From Pseudomonadota bacterium (lineage in GTDB: Bacteria; Pseudomonadota; Gammaproteobacteria; Burkholderiales; Chitinibacteraceae), in the NCBI GenBank assembly GCA_018261735.1, contig JAGTRM010000003.1, positions 107,150 through 171,149 of the forward strand: 64,000 nt of DNA, in the 5' to 3' direction. The position numbers were made by a program, and so were the translations under genes. Position 1 is the first letter of the stretch; each line of letters begins with the position of its first letter. The notes under the pieces are model-generated. The model had not been told where the DNA came from. It was given only the letters and a program-made list of their open reading frames with translations, and searched no databases. Shown here one piece after another: positions 32,065-42,221 of this stretch.

Positions 32065-33261
32065 TCAGCGGCCGTCACGCGCGGGAATACGCGCGGTGCG
32101 GGCGGTAGCAGGCGCTTCTGGCGCCGATTGCGGTGGAACTTCCGGCTTGGCATCGGCTGCGGCCGGTGAAGCCGAGTTGGTCATCTGCATCAGCTTATCA
32201 AGCGGAAGGTAAAGCAAATTATTGCCGCCTGCTTTTTGATCCACCAGCACCTTGGTCGTGTTCTGGAATATCTGCTGCATGGCATCCAGATACATCCGGT
32301 CACGGGTCACCTGAGGCGCTTTGGCATACTCAGTCAAAACTTGGCGGAATCGTGACGCATCCCCTTCCGCTTGTGACATTACACGCTGACGATAGCCTTC
32401 TGCTTCCTGAATCAAGCGGGCGGCCGTACCGCTGGCCTTAGGAATCACATCATTGGCATAAGCACGACCTTCGTTGATCAAGCGCGCCCGATCCTGCCGC
32501 GCCTTAACGGCATCGGCAAAGGCTGCTTGTACCTGATCCGGCGGCTGGATATCGGAAATATTGACCCGGGAAACGGAAACGCCCATTCCGTAACGGTCGA
32601 GCAATTCCTGGATCAATTCCTTGCTGTCTTCAGCAATCTTGCCACGACCTTCATTCAGGACGTAATCCACCTTGTTGCGGCCCACCACTTCGCGGATCGC
32701 GGTTTCAGCGGCTTGTTTGACAATATCGCGCCCGTCACGATCTATGGTTCGATTGTTGTAAACAAAATCGTATGCGGATTTGAGGTTGTACTGGACTTCG
32801 AGCTGCACCTCGATAATGTTCTGGTCACCCGTCAGCATGATGGATTCGTCACCCGTAGCGGCGCCACCCACCTTGCCCCCGACTTCCAGACTGCGAATTT
32901 CGGTGACATTGACGATTTCGCTGCGCTCGATCGGCCAAGGCAAGCGCCAATGCAGGCCAGAACTTTCCACGGTTTGGGTATAACGGCCAAACCGAGTGAT
33001 CAGCGCGTCTTCGCGCTCATCCACCACATAGAAGCCGGAAGCCCCCCACAACACCACCAGCATGCCTGCAATCGCAAAAATGCCGCTCGGTGCAAACCTA
33101 TAGAAATTGGAAGGTTTTCCATTTTCGGGTTCATTCTGATTCGAATCCCCCCCGCCAAAAAACCGATTCAAGCGAGTGGAAATATTTCGGACGATTTGGT
33201 CAAGGTCGGGAGGCCCATCATTTTTTTGCCCTCCACCCCATTGCGGGTCATTCTGACTCAT
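32065..33261 (-). CDS. hflK: HflK, SPFH-domain modulator of FtsH protease
   Basis: Partner of HflC in the HflKC cage. The 398-residue protein has a Gly/Asn/Gln-rich cytosolic N terminus, one membrane helix near 65-85 (IAGMLVVLWGASGFYVV), an SPFH domain and a coiled coil. A Pro/Ala-rich tail closes the C terminus. The ATG at 33261 follows AAGGA and lies 14 bases inside the end of hflX, so the two are coupled. Confidence 0.95.
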   Translation of the reverse strand: MSQNDPQWGGGQKNDGPPDLDQIVRNISTRLNRFFGGGDSNQNEPENGKPSNFYRFAPSGIFAIAGMLVVLWGASGFYVVDEREDALITRFGRYTQTVESSGLHWRLPWPIERSEIVNVTEIRSLEVGGKVGGAATGDESIMLTGDQNIIEVQLEVQYNLKSAYDFVYNNRTIDRDGRDIVKQAAETAIREVVGRNKVDYVLNEGRGKIAEDSKELIQELLDRYGMGVSVSRVNISDIQPPDQVQAAFADAVKARQDRARLINEGRAYANDVIPKASGTAARLIQEAEGYRQRVMSQAEGDASRFRQVLTEYAKAPQVTRDRMYLDAMQQIFQNTTKVLVDQKAGGNNLLYLPLDKLMQMTNSASPAAADAKPEVPPQSAPEAPATARTARIPARDGR

Positions 33262-34369
33262 TTTCTTTCCTTGTGTTCCCCACATGGGGCATCGCTTCGA
33301 CCAATGCGGTCCGCAAAAGATTCATGCCTTCACCATTTATAGCACTGACACGCACGGCGCGGATTTTATCATATTCATCCCGCTCGATTCCGGATGTCAG
33401 GCCTTTAAGGTCTATCTTGTTCCAGACCATAAGCTGACGAATGTTATCAGCACCAATTTCAGCCAATACCTTGTTGACTTCCTGAATTTGCATATCGCGC
33501 AACGGATGATTCACATCAACAACATGCAGCAACAAGTCCGCCTCAATGGTTTCTTCCAGCGTGGCACGAAATGCTGCCACCAGCGTATGAGGCAACTGGC
33601 GGATGAAACCAACCGTATCGGAGAGAATCAGCGAATGGTCCTGATCGAGGTAGAGCTTGCGCGAAGTGGTATCCAGCGTTGCGAACAACTTGTCTGCAGC
33701 ATAGGCCTGCGCCTTGGTCAAGGCATTGAACAGGGTTGACTTGCCCGCATTGGTGTAACCCACGATCGACACGGTAAATTCATTGCGTCGCACCCGTGCA
33801 CGACGTTGTGTGGCGCGCTGCTTTTGCAGTGTAACCAGTTGATCCTTGAGGCGCTTTACACGAGTCCCGATCAAGCGACGGTCCGTTTCCAGCTGGGTTT
33901 CGCCAGGGCCGCGCAGGCCGATACCGCCCTTTTGGCGCTCGAGGTGGGTCCAGCCGCGAATCAAGCGCGTGGAAATATGCGAAAGCTGGGCGAGTTCAAC
34001 CTGCAACTTGCCTTCGGCCGTCCGGGCTCGCTGGGCAAAAATATCCAGGATCAATGTCGTTCGATCAAGTACTCGACACTGGACGACTTTTTCGAGGTTG
34101 CGTTCTTGCGCCGGAGAAAGCTGGTGATTGAAAATGACCAATTCGGCGCCATGCGCCCGCACAGCTTCAGCGATTTCCGCAGCCTTGCCGGAGCCGGCAA
34201 AATAGGCCGGATCAGGTCGCTGGCGCCGTCCCTCGATGATCGCCAAGGGCAGCACACCCGCGCTTTCAACCAGCTGGATGAACTCTTCAATACCGTCGCG
34301 ATAATCTGGTTCGCCAAAATCCAGGCAAACCAGTACGGCGGCATCACCACCCTTGTGACGATCAAACAT
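33248..34369 (-). CDS. hflX: GTPase HflX (ribosome-associated)
   Basis: A GTPase that splits or rescues ribosomes, chiefly under heat stress. The N-terminal domain (about 1-160) contains the HflX signature GGIGLRGPGETQLETDRR. The G domain has P-loop GYTNAGKST near 205-213, DTVGF near 250-254 and NKID near 317-320. Length is 373. It overlaps hflK by 14 bases and follows hfq after a hairpin. Confidence 0.95.
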   Translation of the reverse strand: MFDRHKGGDAAVLVCLDFGEPDYRDGIEEFIQLVESAGVLPLAIIEGRRQRPDPAYFAGSGKAAEIAEAVRAHGAELVIFNHQLSPAQERNLEKVVQCRVLDRTTLILDIFAQRARTAEGKLQVELAQLSHISTRLIRGWTHLERQKGGIGLRGPGETQLETDRRLIGTRVKRLKDQLVTLQKQRATQRRARVRRNEFTVSIVGYTNAGKSTLFNALTKAQAYAADKLFATLDTTSRKLYLDQDHSLILSDTVGFIRQLPHTLVAAFRATLEETIEADLLLHVVDVNHPLRDMQIQEVNKVLAEIGADNIRQLMVWNKIDLKGLTSGIERDEYDKIRAVRVSAINGEGMNLLRTALVEAMPHVGNTRKENESE

Positions 34370-34404
34370 TTGTCATCGTGCTCGGCGTAGTATCAAACAA
34401 GACA

Positions 34405-34434
34405 AAACCCCGGAAAGCGCACCCTCCGGGGTTT
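34405..34434 (-). terminator. Partial terminator between hfq and hflX
   Basis: AAACCCCGGA and TCCGGGGTTT form a 10-pair stem with a 10-base loop. On the minus strand the T run (TTTTG) sits at its end. It probably lets some transcripts stop after hfq and others continue into hflX. Confidence 0.75.
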
Positions 34435-34450
34435 GACGGCAGGATATCAA

Positions 34451-34699
34451 TCAAGCTTCGGACGCGGCCTGTTGGCCTTCATGCGGAATTGAAACTGGAC
34501 GAGCCGGCACCACCGTTGAAATGGCATGCTTGTAGACCATTTGTGTCACGGTATTGCGCAGCAGCACCACGTATTGATCGAAAGATTCGATCTGGCCTTG
34601 CAGCTTGATACCGTTGACCAGATAAATGGAAACCTGTACGTGTTCTTTACGCAAGACATTCAGAAAAGGATCTTGCAGCATTTGCCCCTTGGCGCTCAT
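34451..34699 (-). CDS. hfq: RNA chaperone Hfq
   Basis: A hexameric Sm-like RNA chaperone that pairs small RNAs with messages. The 82-residue protein has the Sm1 motif ([20 protein letters not shown], residues 22-41) and the Sm2 motif YKHAIST near 56-62. It has a short C-terminal tail of about 15 residues, as in many betaproteobacteria. The ATG follows AGGAG at 7 bases. The 105 bases between der and hfq may contain a separate promoter. Confidence 0.98.
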   Translation of the reverse strand: MSAKGQMLQDPFLNVLRKEHVQVSIYLVNGIKLQGQIESFDQYVVLLRNTVTQMVYKHAISTVVPARPVSIPHEGQQAASEA

Positions 34700-34804
34700 T
34701 TTTTTCTCCTATTTTGCTGTTATCTGGATTATTGGCTTGAGGTCTTGTGTGATGGTACAGCAAAGCTGATAGATCAAACAGTCTACACATGCCTTCTGCT
34801 TTGT

Positions 34805-36166
34805 TTATCTTCTACCCGGATGGACTCGCTTGGCCCGCTCTTTTTCAGCCTTGGCCTCAAAAGGATTCTCGCTTTGTTTGTACTGTACCCGCAGCGGCGT
34901 TCCCTGTAGCTTGAACATTTTCATGAACGTGTGTTCAAGATAGCGCCAGTAAGAAGCAGGAACATGCTCCAGGGCATTGCCATGCACGACGACCACGGGC
35001 GGATTGGAGCCACCCTGGTGGGCATAGCGCATTTTTGGGCGAATCCGGCCAGACAAAGGCGGCTGCTGACGCTCCAGCGCCAACTGCAATGCACGGGTCA
35101 ATTTCGGCGTGGCAATCTTGATCATTGCCGCCGCATAGGCCTGGTCGATTGAGGCGAACAAATCGCTCACGCCATTGCCTTCCAGGGCAGAGATATAGTG
35201 GAACTTGGCGAAGTCAAGGAAAGCCATTTTGCGGGCAATTTCACGCTTGATACGGTCTTTCTGTTCCTGCTCCGCCGCATCCCACTTGTTGACCGCCACC
35301 ACCAATGCGCGACCGGTTTCCAGCACGAAAGCCGCGAGCTTGGCATCCTGGTCCGACACATCCTGCGTTGCATCGAGCACCAGCACGGCAACATTGGCAT
35401 CCTCGATGGCCTGCATAGTCTTGATCACCGAAAATTTCTCGATGACATCATTCACCTTGCCACGCCGACGCACGCCGGCCGTATCGATAATGGTGTAATT
35501 GCCCCCATTGCGCTCGAACTCAATATGGATCGAATCACGCGTGGTACCCGGTGCATCAAACGCGATCACGCGCTCTTCACCCAGAATGGCGTTGACCAGC
35601 GTGGATTTGCCTACATTGGGACGACCGACAACCGCGAACTTGGGATGCTTGGTTTCCTCTACTTCCTCTTCTTTCGGAAAATGCGACAGCACCTCATTGA
35701 TCAGGTTGCGTACGCCCTCACCATGCGTAGCCGAAATTGCAGTCGGGTCACCCAAGCTCAATTCGAAAAACTCTGCGGCAACGATATCCTCGCGCAATCC
35801 TTCCGCCTTGTTCACCGCTACGCGCACCGGGCAAGACAACTGGCGCAGACGATTGGCAATGATCTTGTCCTGAGGCGTAATACCCGAGCGAGCATCGACG
35901 ATGAAAATGACTGCATCTGCCTCATCAATGGCCTGCAAAGTCTGCCGTGCCATCTCAAACATAATGCCTTCGTCGACCACAGGCTCGAAACCGCCGGTAT
36001 CTACGGCCAGATATGGCCGATCCCCGACCTTGCCGTGGCCAAAATGGCGATCGCGGGTCAGCCCAGGCTGATCGGCTACCAATGCATCCCGGGTTTTGGT
36101 CAGCCGATTAAAAAGCGTCGATTTGCCAACATTCGGCCGTCCGACGAGGACGATGGTAGGTTTCAT
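34805..36166 (-). CDS. der: Ribosome assembly GTPase Der (EngA)
   Basis: An essential GTPase needed for 50S subunit maturation. Two tandem G domains are visible: P-loop GRPNVGKST near 8-16 with DTGGF, and GRPNVGKST again near 185-193 with DTAGV. A KH-like domain near 365-440 completes the family layout, with basic C-terminal tail. Length is 453. It follows bamB after 14 bases, the usual order. Confidence 0.97.
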   Translation of the reverse strand: MKPTIVLVGRPNVGKSTLFNRLTKTRDALVADQPGLTRDRHFGHGKVGDRPYLAVDTGGFEPVVDEGIMFEMARQTLQAIDEADAVIFIVDARSGITPQDKIIANRLRQLSCPVRVAVNKAEGLREDIVAAEFFELSLGDPTAISATHGEGVRNLINEVLSHFPKEEEVEETKHPKFAVVGRPNVGKSTLVNAILGEERVIAFDAPGTTRDSIHIEFERNGGNYTIIDTAGVRRRGKVNDVIEKFSVIKTMQAIEDANVAVLVLDATQDVSDQDAKLAAFVLETGRALVVAVNKWDAAEQEQKDRIKREIARKMAFLDFAKFHYISALEGNGVSDLFASIDQAYAAAMIKIATPKLTRALQLALERQQPPLSGRIRPKMRYAHQGGSNPPVVVVHGNALEHVPASYWRYLEHTFMKMFKLQGTPLRVQYKQSENPFEAKAEKERAKRVHPGRR

Positions 36167-36180
36167 TTAAAATAAATTCC

Positions 36181-37308
36181 TTACTTCTGGCCCAACAAAT
36201 ACAGGCCACCCTTCTGGGTCTGGACCAGCCAGCGCTCACCCACCACTTGCGGAGTCACCACAACGGCACCGCCATCCGTGGATTGTTGAGCAACAAAACT
36301 GCCATCTTCAGCATCAATAAAATGTGCGTAGCCCTGGTAATCACCGACCACCAGAGTCCGGCCAATCACAGCCGGCCCACTCACAACACGTGCGGCAAGA
36401 CCGCCCTGCCGCCATAAATTACGGCCACTATTGCGCTCATAGGCGAGCAACTGGCCTTTGTCATCCGTCACATAAACTGCCTTGGCATCCATGGTCAACC
36501 CTGACCAACTGGAGGCTTCACGCGACCAAGCCAGACTGCCATTTTGAACATTAAAGCAAGCCACCCGCCCCTGGTAAGCCACGGCACAAACAAGATTACC
36601 CTGCACAACCGGCGCAGCAACTACATCCGCAATCCGCTCGATCTCGGAGACACCGCGCGGCTGTGCCACCTGCGCCTCCCACAGTACGCGGCCATCCTTG
36701 AGCGACAGCGCAGCCAGACGACCTCCCGCCTGGCCGTAATACACCACATCATCCACAACGACTGGCGCGGCAAAACTGCGCAGCTGCAATGCCGGCTGCT
36801 GGCGCGAGTAAACCCATTTAACCGTTCCATCGGTTGCCGCATAGGCCGTCAAACGACCATCACCGCCGCGAACCAGCACCAGCGTGCCAGCAATCACCGG
36901 CGGCGCAATCACTTCACTGCTGGCACGGGCAGTCCAGCGCTGCTTCGCCTCCCGACCATAAGCCAGGATGTCTCCCTTGAGCGTACCCACCACCACCAGA
37001 TCATCGCCCAAGCCCACACCACCCGCAGCGGGGCTTGGCAAAGCAACTTGCCAGCGCTCGTTCCCCGTTTGGGCATCAAGCAAAACGAGTCGTTTTTCGC
37101 CACTCAACGCTGCAATCGCATCGGCGCGCACGGCCGGCTGCAACCTTGCATCCAAGACACTTCCCAACGACTGGCGCCAACTCACTTGAACCGCTGCCTT
37201 GCTTTGCACTGCCGGCAAGGGAGAGGGTTTGGGGACATTGCTGGTTGTACCGCAACCAGCAAGCAGAACAACAACCGACGCAGCGATCAATGAGCGGCTT
37301 GCATTCAT
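36181..37308 (-). CDS. bamB: BamB, outer-membrane assembly lipoprotein
   Basis: An accessory subunit of the BAM complex that inserts beta-barrel proteins in the outer membrane. The 375-residue protein begins with a lipoprotein signal ending in LLAGC near 17, and the remainder is an eight-bladed PQQ-type beta-propeller with repeats such as GRVLWEAQV and GSLAWSREA. The ATG at 37308 lies one base after the yfgM stop; upstream frame 37309-37470 is spurious. Neighbours match the yfgM-bamB-der block. Confidence 0.96.
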   Translation of the reverse strand: MNASRSLIAASVVVLLAGCGTTSNVPKPSPLPAVQSKAAVQVSWRQSLGSVLDARLQPAVRADAIAALSGEKRLVLLDAQTGNERWQVALPSPAAGGVGLGDDLVVVGTLKGDILAYGREAKQRWTARASSEVIAPPVIAGTLVLVRGGDGRLTAYAATDGTVKWVYSRQQPALQLRSFAAPVVVDDVVYYGQAGGRLAALSLKDGRVLWEAQVAQPRGVSEIERIADVVAAPVVQGNLVCAVAYQGRVACFNVQNGSLAWSREASSWSGLTMDAKAVYVTDDKGQLLAYERNSGRNLWRQGGLAARVVSGPAVIGRTLVVGDYQGYAHFIDAEDGSFVAQQSTDGGAVVVTPQVVGERWLVQTQKGGLYLLGQK

Positions 37309-37309
37309 A

Positions 37310-37936
37310 TCAATGGCTTCCGAGTGCTTCCAGTTTGACTTCGACAAACTTGTAGTTGGGTGCATCTTTGGGCAATTTGGCCAATGCCTGCTTATAGGCT
37401 TCGCCCGCGCCGGCGGCATCACCCTTGAGCGCCAACACATCGCCTCGGGTTTCGGCATAGAGTGCGCCAAAACTTTGCTCCTCGGCCGACTTGAGCTGGA
37501 TCAAGGCCTCGTCGTATTTCTTTTCATCCATCAACACGTTAGCCAACCGGATCCTTGCAACATCGCGAATGCTGGCATCCCGCCCGTTTTCGATAGCCCA
37601 ATTGAGCTCGCTACGCGCGGCTGCCAGATCACCGGCCACAAAAGCAGCGCGAGCAGACACCAGGGCGGCACGGCCAGCGTAAGCGGTGCGCGAATAGTCT
37701 TTCTTGAGCTCCTCTGCAGCCGCCTTGGTCTTGGCTACATCGCCAGCCGCCGCTTCCAGCCTGGCATAAACCACCGAAGCCTTGCCCGACTGGTTGTTTT
37801 CCCAAGCCTGCCAGCCTTTCCAGCCACCGTAGATTGCCACCGCAATGCCCAAACCCAGTGCAATATGGCGACCATAGTCCTGCCAAAAAGCCTTGAGTTC
37901 CGCGATCTGTTCCTGTTCTTGCAAATCAAAAGCCAT
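37310..37936 (-). CDS. yfgM: YfgM, TPR-containing inner-membrane protein
   Basis: A periplasmic chaperone anchored in the inner membrane; it works with PpiD near the Sec translocon. The N-terminal cytosolic segment (1-22) is followed by a membrane helix near 25-42 (IALGLGIAVAIYGGW) and TPR-like helices to the end. Length is 208. The gene is between hisS and bamB, and its stop is one base from the bamB start. Confidence 0.93.
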   Translation of the reverse strand: MAFDLQEQEQIAELKAFWQDYGRHIALGLGIAVAIYGGWKGWQAWENNQSGKASVVYARLEAAAGDVAKTKAAAEELKKDYSRTAYAGRAALVSARAAFVAGDLAAARSELNWAIENGRDASIRDVARIRLANVLMDEKKYDEALIQLKSAEEQSFGALYAETRGDVLALKGDAAGAGEAYKQALAKLPKDAPNYKFVEVKLEALGSH

Positions 37937-37972
37937 TACGGCAACTCCCTTTCTTGTTTGTTTTCGTGCCGG

Positions 37973-39241
37973 TCAGAAGCCGCGCAAAAAAGCCGCCACT
38001 TCTGCGAGCGGCAGTACGATTTGTTCGCCCATCCGTGCCCCGGTCAGGCATTTCACGGCCGCAAGCCCCTTGGCCGCTTCATCGTCACCCAGCGTAACGG
38101 CAAAGCGCGCACCGCAGGCATCCGCCCGCTTGAATTGCGACTTGAAGCTGCCGCCACCGCAATGCAGGATGGTCTTGAAACCGGCAAGCCGCAAACTCTG
38201 CGCCACGCCAAAAGCCAGGCGCGCCGCCGTCTCGCCCTGATTCACGACATAAACATCCGGCACATCCTCTGGCACCGTCACGCCTTGCGTTTCCAGCAAG
38301 AGCAGAATGCGCTCAATACCAATCGCGTACCCGACTCCCGGCACCGACTTGCCGCCCAATTGCTCGACCAGTCCGTCGTAACGTCCGCCTGCGGCCACGG
38401 TGGCCTGCGCGCCCAGCTGGTCGGTCGTCCACTCAAACACGGTGCGGTTGTAATAGTCGAGCCCGCGCACCAGTCGCGGGTTCAGCTTGTAGGCAATGCC
38501 GGCATCATCCAGCAAGGCGCACACCACGTCAAAGTGCTTGCGCGATTCCTCGCCCAGAAAATCACGCAGCCTCGGCGCATTTTCAGCCATTTCCTGCATG
38601 GCCGGGTTCTTGGTATCCAGCACGCGCAGCGGATTGGCATACAGACGGCGCTTACCGTCCGCATCCAGCACATCCTGATGCTTCTCCAGGTAGGCAATCA
38701 GCTCGGCACGGTGCGCAGCACGCTCGGCCGTATCGCCCAGCGTGTTGATTTCCAGCGTCATTCCGGTCAAGCCAAGTCGCCGCCACAGATCAGCCAGCAT
38801 CACGATCATTTCGGCATCGATGTCCGGCGTAGCAAAACCAAAAGCCTCGACACCGAGTTGATGGAACTGGCGGTAGCGACCCTTCTGCGGGCGCTCATGA
38901 CGGAACATCGGTCCGGTGTACCACAGACGCTGGGTCTGGTTATACAGCAAGCCGTGCTCGATACAGGCACGCACGCAACCAGCGGTACCTTCCGGACGCA
39001 GCGTCAGCTTTTCGCCATTGAGGCTATCTTCAAAGGAATACATTTCCTTTTCGACGATATCGGTATGTTCACCCACGCCGCGCACGAACAACGGAGTAGG
39101 TTCAACAATCGGCGTACGAATTTGCTTGTACCCATACGCGACCAGCCATTCGCGACAAACTGCTTCAAAATGCAACCAGACCGGTGATGCATCCGGCAGC
39201 ACATCATTCATGCCGCGGATACCTTGAATCGTTTGAGCCAT
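37973..39241 (-). CDS. hisS: Histidyl-tRNA synthetase
   Basis: Charges tRNA-His. The 422-residue class II enzyme shows GMNDVLP near 10-16, motif 2 [17 protein letters not shown] near 107-123, [15 protein letters not shown] near 258-272 (His A) and GGRYDGL near 285-291 (His B/motif 3 region). It is the true catalyst, in contrast to HisZ at 29.8 kb. The gene follows ispG by 2 bases. Confidence 0.98.
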   Translation of the reverse strand: MAQTIQGIRGMNDVLPDASPVWLHFEAVCREWLVAYGYKQIRTPIVEPTPLFVRGVGEHTDIVEKEMYSFEDSLNGEKLTLRPEGTAGCVRACIEHGLLYNQTQRLWYTGPMFRHERPQKGRYRQFHQLGVEAFGFATPDIDAEMIVMLADLWRRLGLTGMTLEINTLGDTAERAAHRAELIAYLEKHQDVLDADGKRRLYANPLRVLDTKNPAMQEMAENAPRLRDFLGEESRKHFDVVCALLDDAGIAYKLNPRLVRGLDYYNRTVFEWTTDQLGAQATVAAGGRYDGLVEQLGGKSVPGVGYAIGIERILLLLETQGVTVPEDVPDVYVVNQGETAARLAFGVAQSLRLAGFKTILHCGGGSFKSQFKRADACGARFAVTLGDDEAAKGLAAVKCLTGARMGEQIVLPLAEVAAFLRGF

Positions 39242-39243
39242 TT

Positions 39244-40515
39244 TCAGATTTGCTTGAGTTGAATAGTTGTAGTTTCACGCCGCTTGGCACCGCCTTCGGT
39301 ATAGCGGGTCTTGACGTACTCCTCGACGATCGCCTGGAACTCCTCAGCCACGCGTTCGCCCTTGAGCGTCACGGTTTTTTCACCGTCGACATACACCGGA
39401 CAGACCGGTACCTCGCCGGTACCCGGCAGACTGATACCGATATCGGCCAGCTTGGATTCGCCCGGGCCATTGACCACGCAACCCATGACGGCGACCTTGA
39501 GGTCTTCCACGCCCGGATACTGCAAGCGCCAGATCGGCATTTGCGTGCGCAGGAACGATTGAATGTCCTGAGCCAGTTCCTGGAAAACCGTGGAAGTGGT
39601 TCTGCCGCAGCCCGGACAAGCAGTGACCAGCGGTGTGAATGAGCGCAGACCCATCGTTTGCAGAATTTCCTGCGCCACGATCACTTCCCGCGTGCGATCG
39701 CCGCCCGGTTCCGGTGTAAGCGAAACCCGGATGGTATCGCCGATGCCTTCCTGCAGCAGTACCGCCAGCGCAGCGGTCGAAGCAACAATTCCTTTGGAGC
39801 CCATGCCAGCCTCGGTCAAGCCAAGGTGCAGTGCATAGTCGCAACGTTTTCCCAGTTCGCGGTAAACCGAGATCAGGTCCTGCACATGCGACACCTTGCA
39901 GGACAGAATAATCTGATCAGCACGCATCCCCCAACCGATAGCCTGCTCGGCCGAATCCAACGCAGAGCGGATCAACGCCTCGCGCATCACGGCATCGACC
40001 GGCAAGGGCTGGGCAAGCTGGGCATTTTCATCCATCAGCTTGACGACCATCGCCTGATCAAGCGATCCCCAGTTCACACCAATGCGTACCGGCTTGTTGT
40101 GCTGAACAGCCTGCTCGATCATGAAACCGAATTTCTCGTCGCGCTTGCTGCCCTTGCCCACATTGCCGGGATTGATGCGGTATTTGGCCAAGGCAACGGC
40201 GCAGTCCGGATAATCGCGCAACAGGCGATCACCATTGAAGTGAAAATCGCCCACCAGCGGTACATCGCAGCCCAAGGCATCGAGCCGGCTGCGAATACCC
40301 GCCACTTGTGCGGCGGCTTCAGGGCTGTTCACGGTGATACGGACAATTTCGGAGCCCGCTTGCCAGAGTTCGTAAACCTGTTTGACCGTAGCTTCCAGAT
40401 CGGCAGTATCGGTGTTGGTCATCGATTGCACCAGCACCGGATGCTCACTACCTACCAGAAACTGGCCAATGCGTACCTGGCGCGATGCGCGACGGGGAAT
40501 GGGAGAAAATGTCAT
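39244..40515 (-). CDS. ispG: 4-hydroxy-3-methylbut-2-en-1-yl diphosphate synthase
   Basis: IspG (GcpE) turns MEcPP into HMBPP in the non-mevalonate isoprenoid pathway, using a [4Fe-4S] cluster. The N-terminal TIM barrel starts with [10 protein letters not shown] and contains [10 protein letters not shown]-terminal cysteines in CPGCGRTT and GCVVNGPGE bind the cluster. Length is 423, with the long form's extra insert absent. It lies 9 bases after rodZ and 2 before hisS. Confidence 0.97.
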   Translation of the reverse strand: MTFSPIPRRASRQVRIGQFLVGSEHPVLVQSMTNTDTADLEATVKQVYELWQAGSEIVRITVNSPEAAAQVAGIRSRLDALGCDVPLVGDFHFNGDRLLRDYPDCAVALAKYRINPGNVGKGSKRDEKFGFMIEQAVQHNKPVRIGVNWGSLDQAMVVKLMDENAQLAQPLPVDAVMREALIRSALDSAEQAIGWGMRADQIILSCKVSHVQDLISVYRELGKRCDYALHLGLTEAGMGSKGIVASTAALAVLLQEGIGDTIRVSLTPEPGGDRTREVIVAQEILQTMGLRSFTPLVTACPGCGRTTSTVFQELAQDIQSFLRTQMPIWRLQYPGVEDLKVAVMGCVVNGPGESKLADIGISLPGTGEVPVCPVYVDGEKTVTLKGERVAEEFQAIVEEYVKTRYTEGGAKRRETTTIQLKQI

Positions 40516-40524
40516 GACTATCCG

Positions 40525-41469
40525 TTATTTGAGTACCAGCGTAGCCACATCACCCCGGACATAAGGCGTGAGATCAACTTGCTGGCCACGATAATAAAGC
40601 TGCGTCTTGGGCGCATTGCCCACCTTGACACGAAACGGCGGCTTGCCCGATACCGAGCGCTCACTCCCCGGACCCAGCAACTGGGAAACCAGCGGCGTAC
40701 CTTCGGCATCAATGATTTGTACCCAGCTATCAAATGCCACCGTCACACGAATTGCACTGCCGTCCGCGACAGCGCTAGCAGCCGTCACCTTGACTTCAGG
40801 CCTTGGAGCCGCCGCCATGACAACACGCGATGCTGTCGGCACCATTGGTGCCACGGGAACGGCGTTGACGGCTGAAGCAGCGGATGCATTTGCCGTAGCA
40901 CTGGCCTCAGGCAACATGATGAAGGGGGCGCTGTTAATGCCACTGGCTTCTTCATGCGCAGCAGCAGACGCAAAAGGAGCAGATTCGGTCACGCTTGCCG
41001 GCTCGGAAGCGGCAGGCATTGCCACCTCGGGTGGTACTGGCTGTTTCAGGAACCAAAATACCACCCCGGCGCCCAACAGCAGGCCGAAAACAACCATCAA
41101 CCAGACCGGCCACGAGCGCTCCGGCTGACCAAAAGAAGCACCGGAATTGAGCGCGGTTGCATCCCCCACGCGCGGCATTGCGGCCTGAACCCGCTCCTGT
41201 GGCAACGCGGCCGTCAGATGATCGAGCAAAGGCTTCGAATCAATCTCAAGCAGGCGCGCGTAATTGCGCACGAATCCCCGCACAAAGGTATTGCCCGGCA
41301 ACGCCTGGAAATCATCGGTTTCCAGCGCAGTCAGTTGACGCGGTGTCAGCTTAAGCTTGTCGGCAACATCATCAAAAGACAAGCCTCGCGCTTCGCGCCC
41401 GGTTTTGAGAACCCTTCCGACGGAAAAATCGGTTTGTTCGGCGGCAGGTTGGTTTGGAATATCACTCAT
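40525..41469 (-). CDS. rodZ: RodZ, cytoskeletal anchor of MreB
   Basis: Links MreB to the membrane and supports rod shape. The N-terminal helix-turn-helix (about 18-85) includes LKTGREARGLSFDDVADKL and LPGNTFVRGFVRNYARLL. A membrane helix near 120-142 (VWLMVVFGLLLGAGVVFWFL) leads to an Ala/Pro/Ser-rich periplasmic linker and a DUF4115 domain at about 235-314. Length is 314. It follows pilW by 2 bases. Confidence 0.94.
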   Translation of the reverse strand: MSDIPNQPAAEQTDFSVGRVLKTGREARGLSFDDVADKLKLTPRQLTALETDDFQALPGNTFVRGFVRNYARLLEIDSKPLLDHLTAALPQERVQAAMPRVGDATALNSGASFGQPERSWPVWLMVVFGLLLGAGVVFWFLKQPVPPEVAMPAASEPASVTESAPFASAAAHEEASGINSAPFIMLPEASATANASAASAVNAVPVAPMVPTASRVVMAAAPRPEVKVTAASAVADGSAIRVTVAFDSWVQIIDAEGTPLVSQLLGPGSERSVSGKPPFRVKVGNAPKTQLYYRGQQVDLTPYVRGDVATLVLK

Positions 41470-41471
41470 GA

Positions 41472-42221
41472 TCAGTCAAATTGTCCGGCAAGCAACTTGG
41501 AAGTTTCCAGCGATTCAGGGTAAACACGACGCAATTGTTCGGCATAGCGCCGCTCTCCTTCCTGAACACCTAGACGGTGTTCGATGCGCGTGGCAAGCCA
41601 AAGCGCTTCCGCTGTTGGATTTGCCTGACGCGCCAACTCCAGCGCATAGACACGTGCCTGCGGGATATTGCCACTGTTCAGCAACAATGCCGCAAGCTGA
41701 TATTTGGCTTGGTTATTGTTGGGTTGATAGCGCAATGCGCGTTCGAAATAACCACGTGCCTCATCAATCTTGCCAGCCTTCTCCGCGCAGACACCTGCCG
41801 CAATAAGGGTTTTTTCCGGCGTGACATACAGTGAATTACCCAGCGCCAACAGATATTCATTGATGCCCGCCTGGAATTCCCCCCGGTCACACAGGAAATA
41901 ACCGTAATTGTGGTGGATGTCTGAATCCTTCGGCGATAGCTGCAAGGCCTGCTGGAAATAGCTGCGTGCCTGCGCGTCCTCACGAATTTCCATATTGATC
42001 AATGCCAGCATGCTATAGGCCGGCGCATACCTCGGGCTGACGGCAATGGCCTTCTTGGCCTCATCGATTGCCACACTGTACTGGCGGCGCTTGAAGTATT
42101 CGGCCGCAAGCTGGTTGCGGATAGAGGCACGATCATCCGCAGAAGCCGTGTCTGCCCACGCCGGACGCAGGCATGCCGACACCACCAACGTCAGCGCAAT
42201 CCATTTCCACAGTGGGTTCAA
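41472..42221 (-). CDS. pilW: PilW (PilF), type IV pilus pilotin lipoprotein
   Basis: A lipoprotein that helps the PilQ secretin reach and assemble in the outer membrane. The 249-residue protein has a signal ending in VVSAC (lipobox near 14-18) and TPR repeats, e.g. [19 protein letters not shown] and [13 protein letters not shown]. The start is TTG at 42221: GGGAG lies 8 bases upstream, and the codon overlaps the rlmN stop as TTGA. No in-frame ATG fits; the frame upstream overlaps rlmN. Pilus genes themselves are elsewhere. Confidence 0.9.
   Translation of the reverse strand: MNPLWKWIALTLVVSACLRPAWADTASADDRASIRNQLAAEYFKRRQYSVAIDEAKKAIAVSPRYAPAYSMLALINMEIREDAQARSYFQQALQLSPKDSDIHHNYGYFLCDRGEFQAGINEYLLALGNSLYVTPEKTLIAAGVCAEKAGKIDEARGYFERALRYQPNNNQAKYQLAALLLNSGNIPQARVYALELARQANPTAEALWLATRIEHRLGVQEGERRYAEQLRRVYPESLETSKLLAGQFD

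Noticed and set aside
32052..32153. Longer hflC
   Set aside because: The extra codons overlap hflK and the ATG at 32051 has an excellent ribosome site.
36181..37470. Longer bamB with a 54-residue extension
   Set aside because: The extension overlaps yfgM and lacks any signal peptide; the ATG at 37308 starts at a proper lipoprotein signal.
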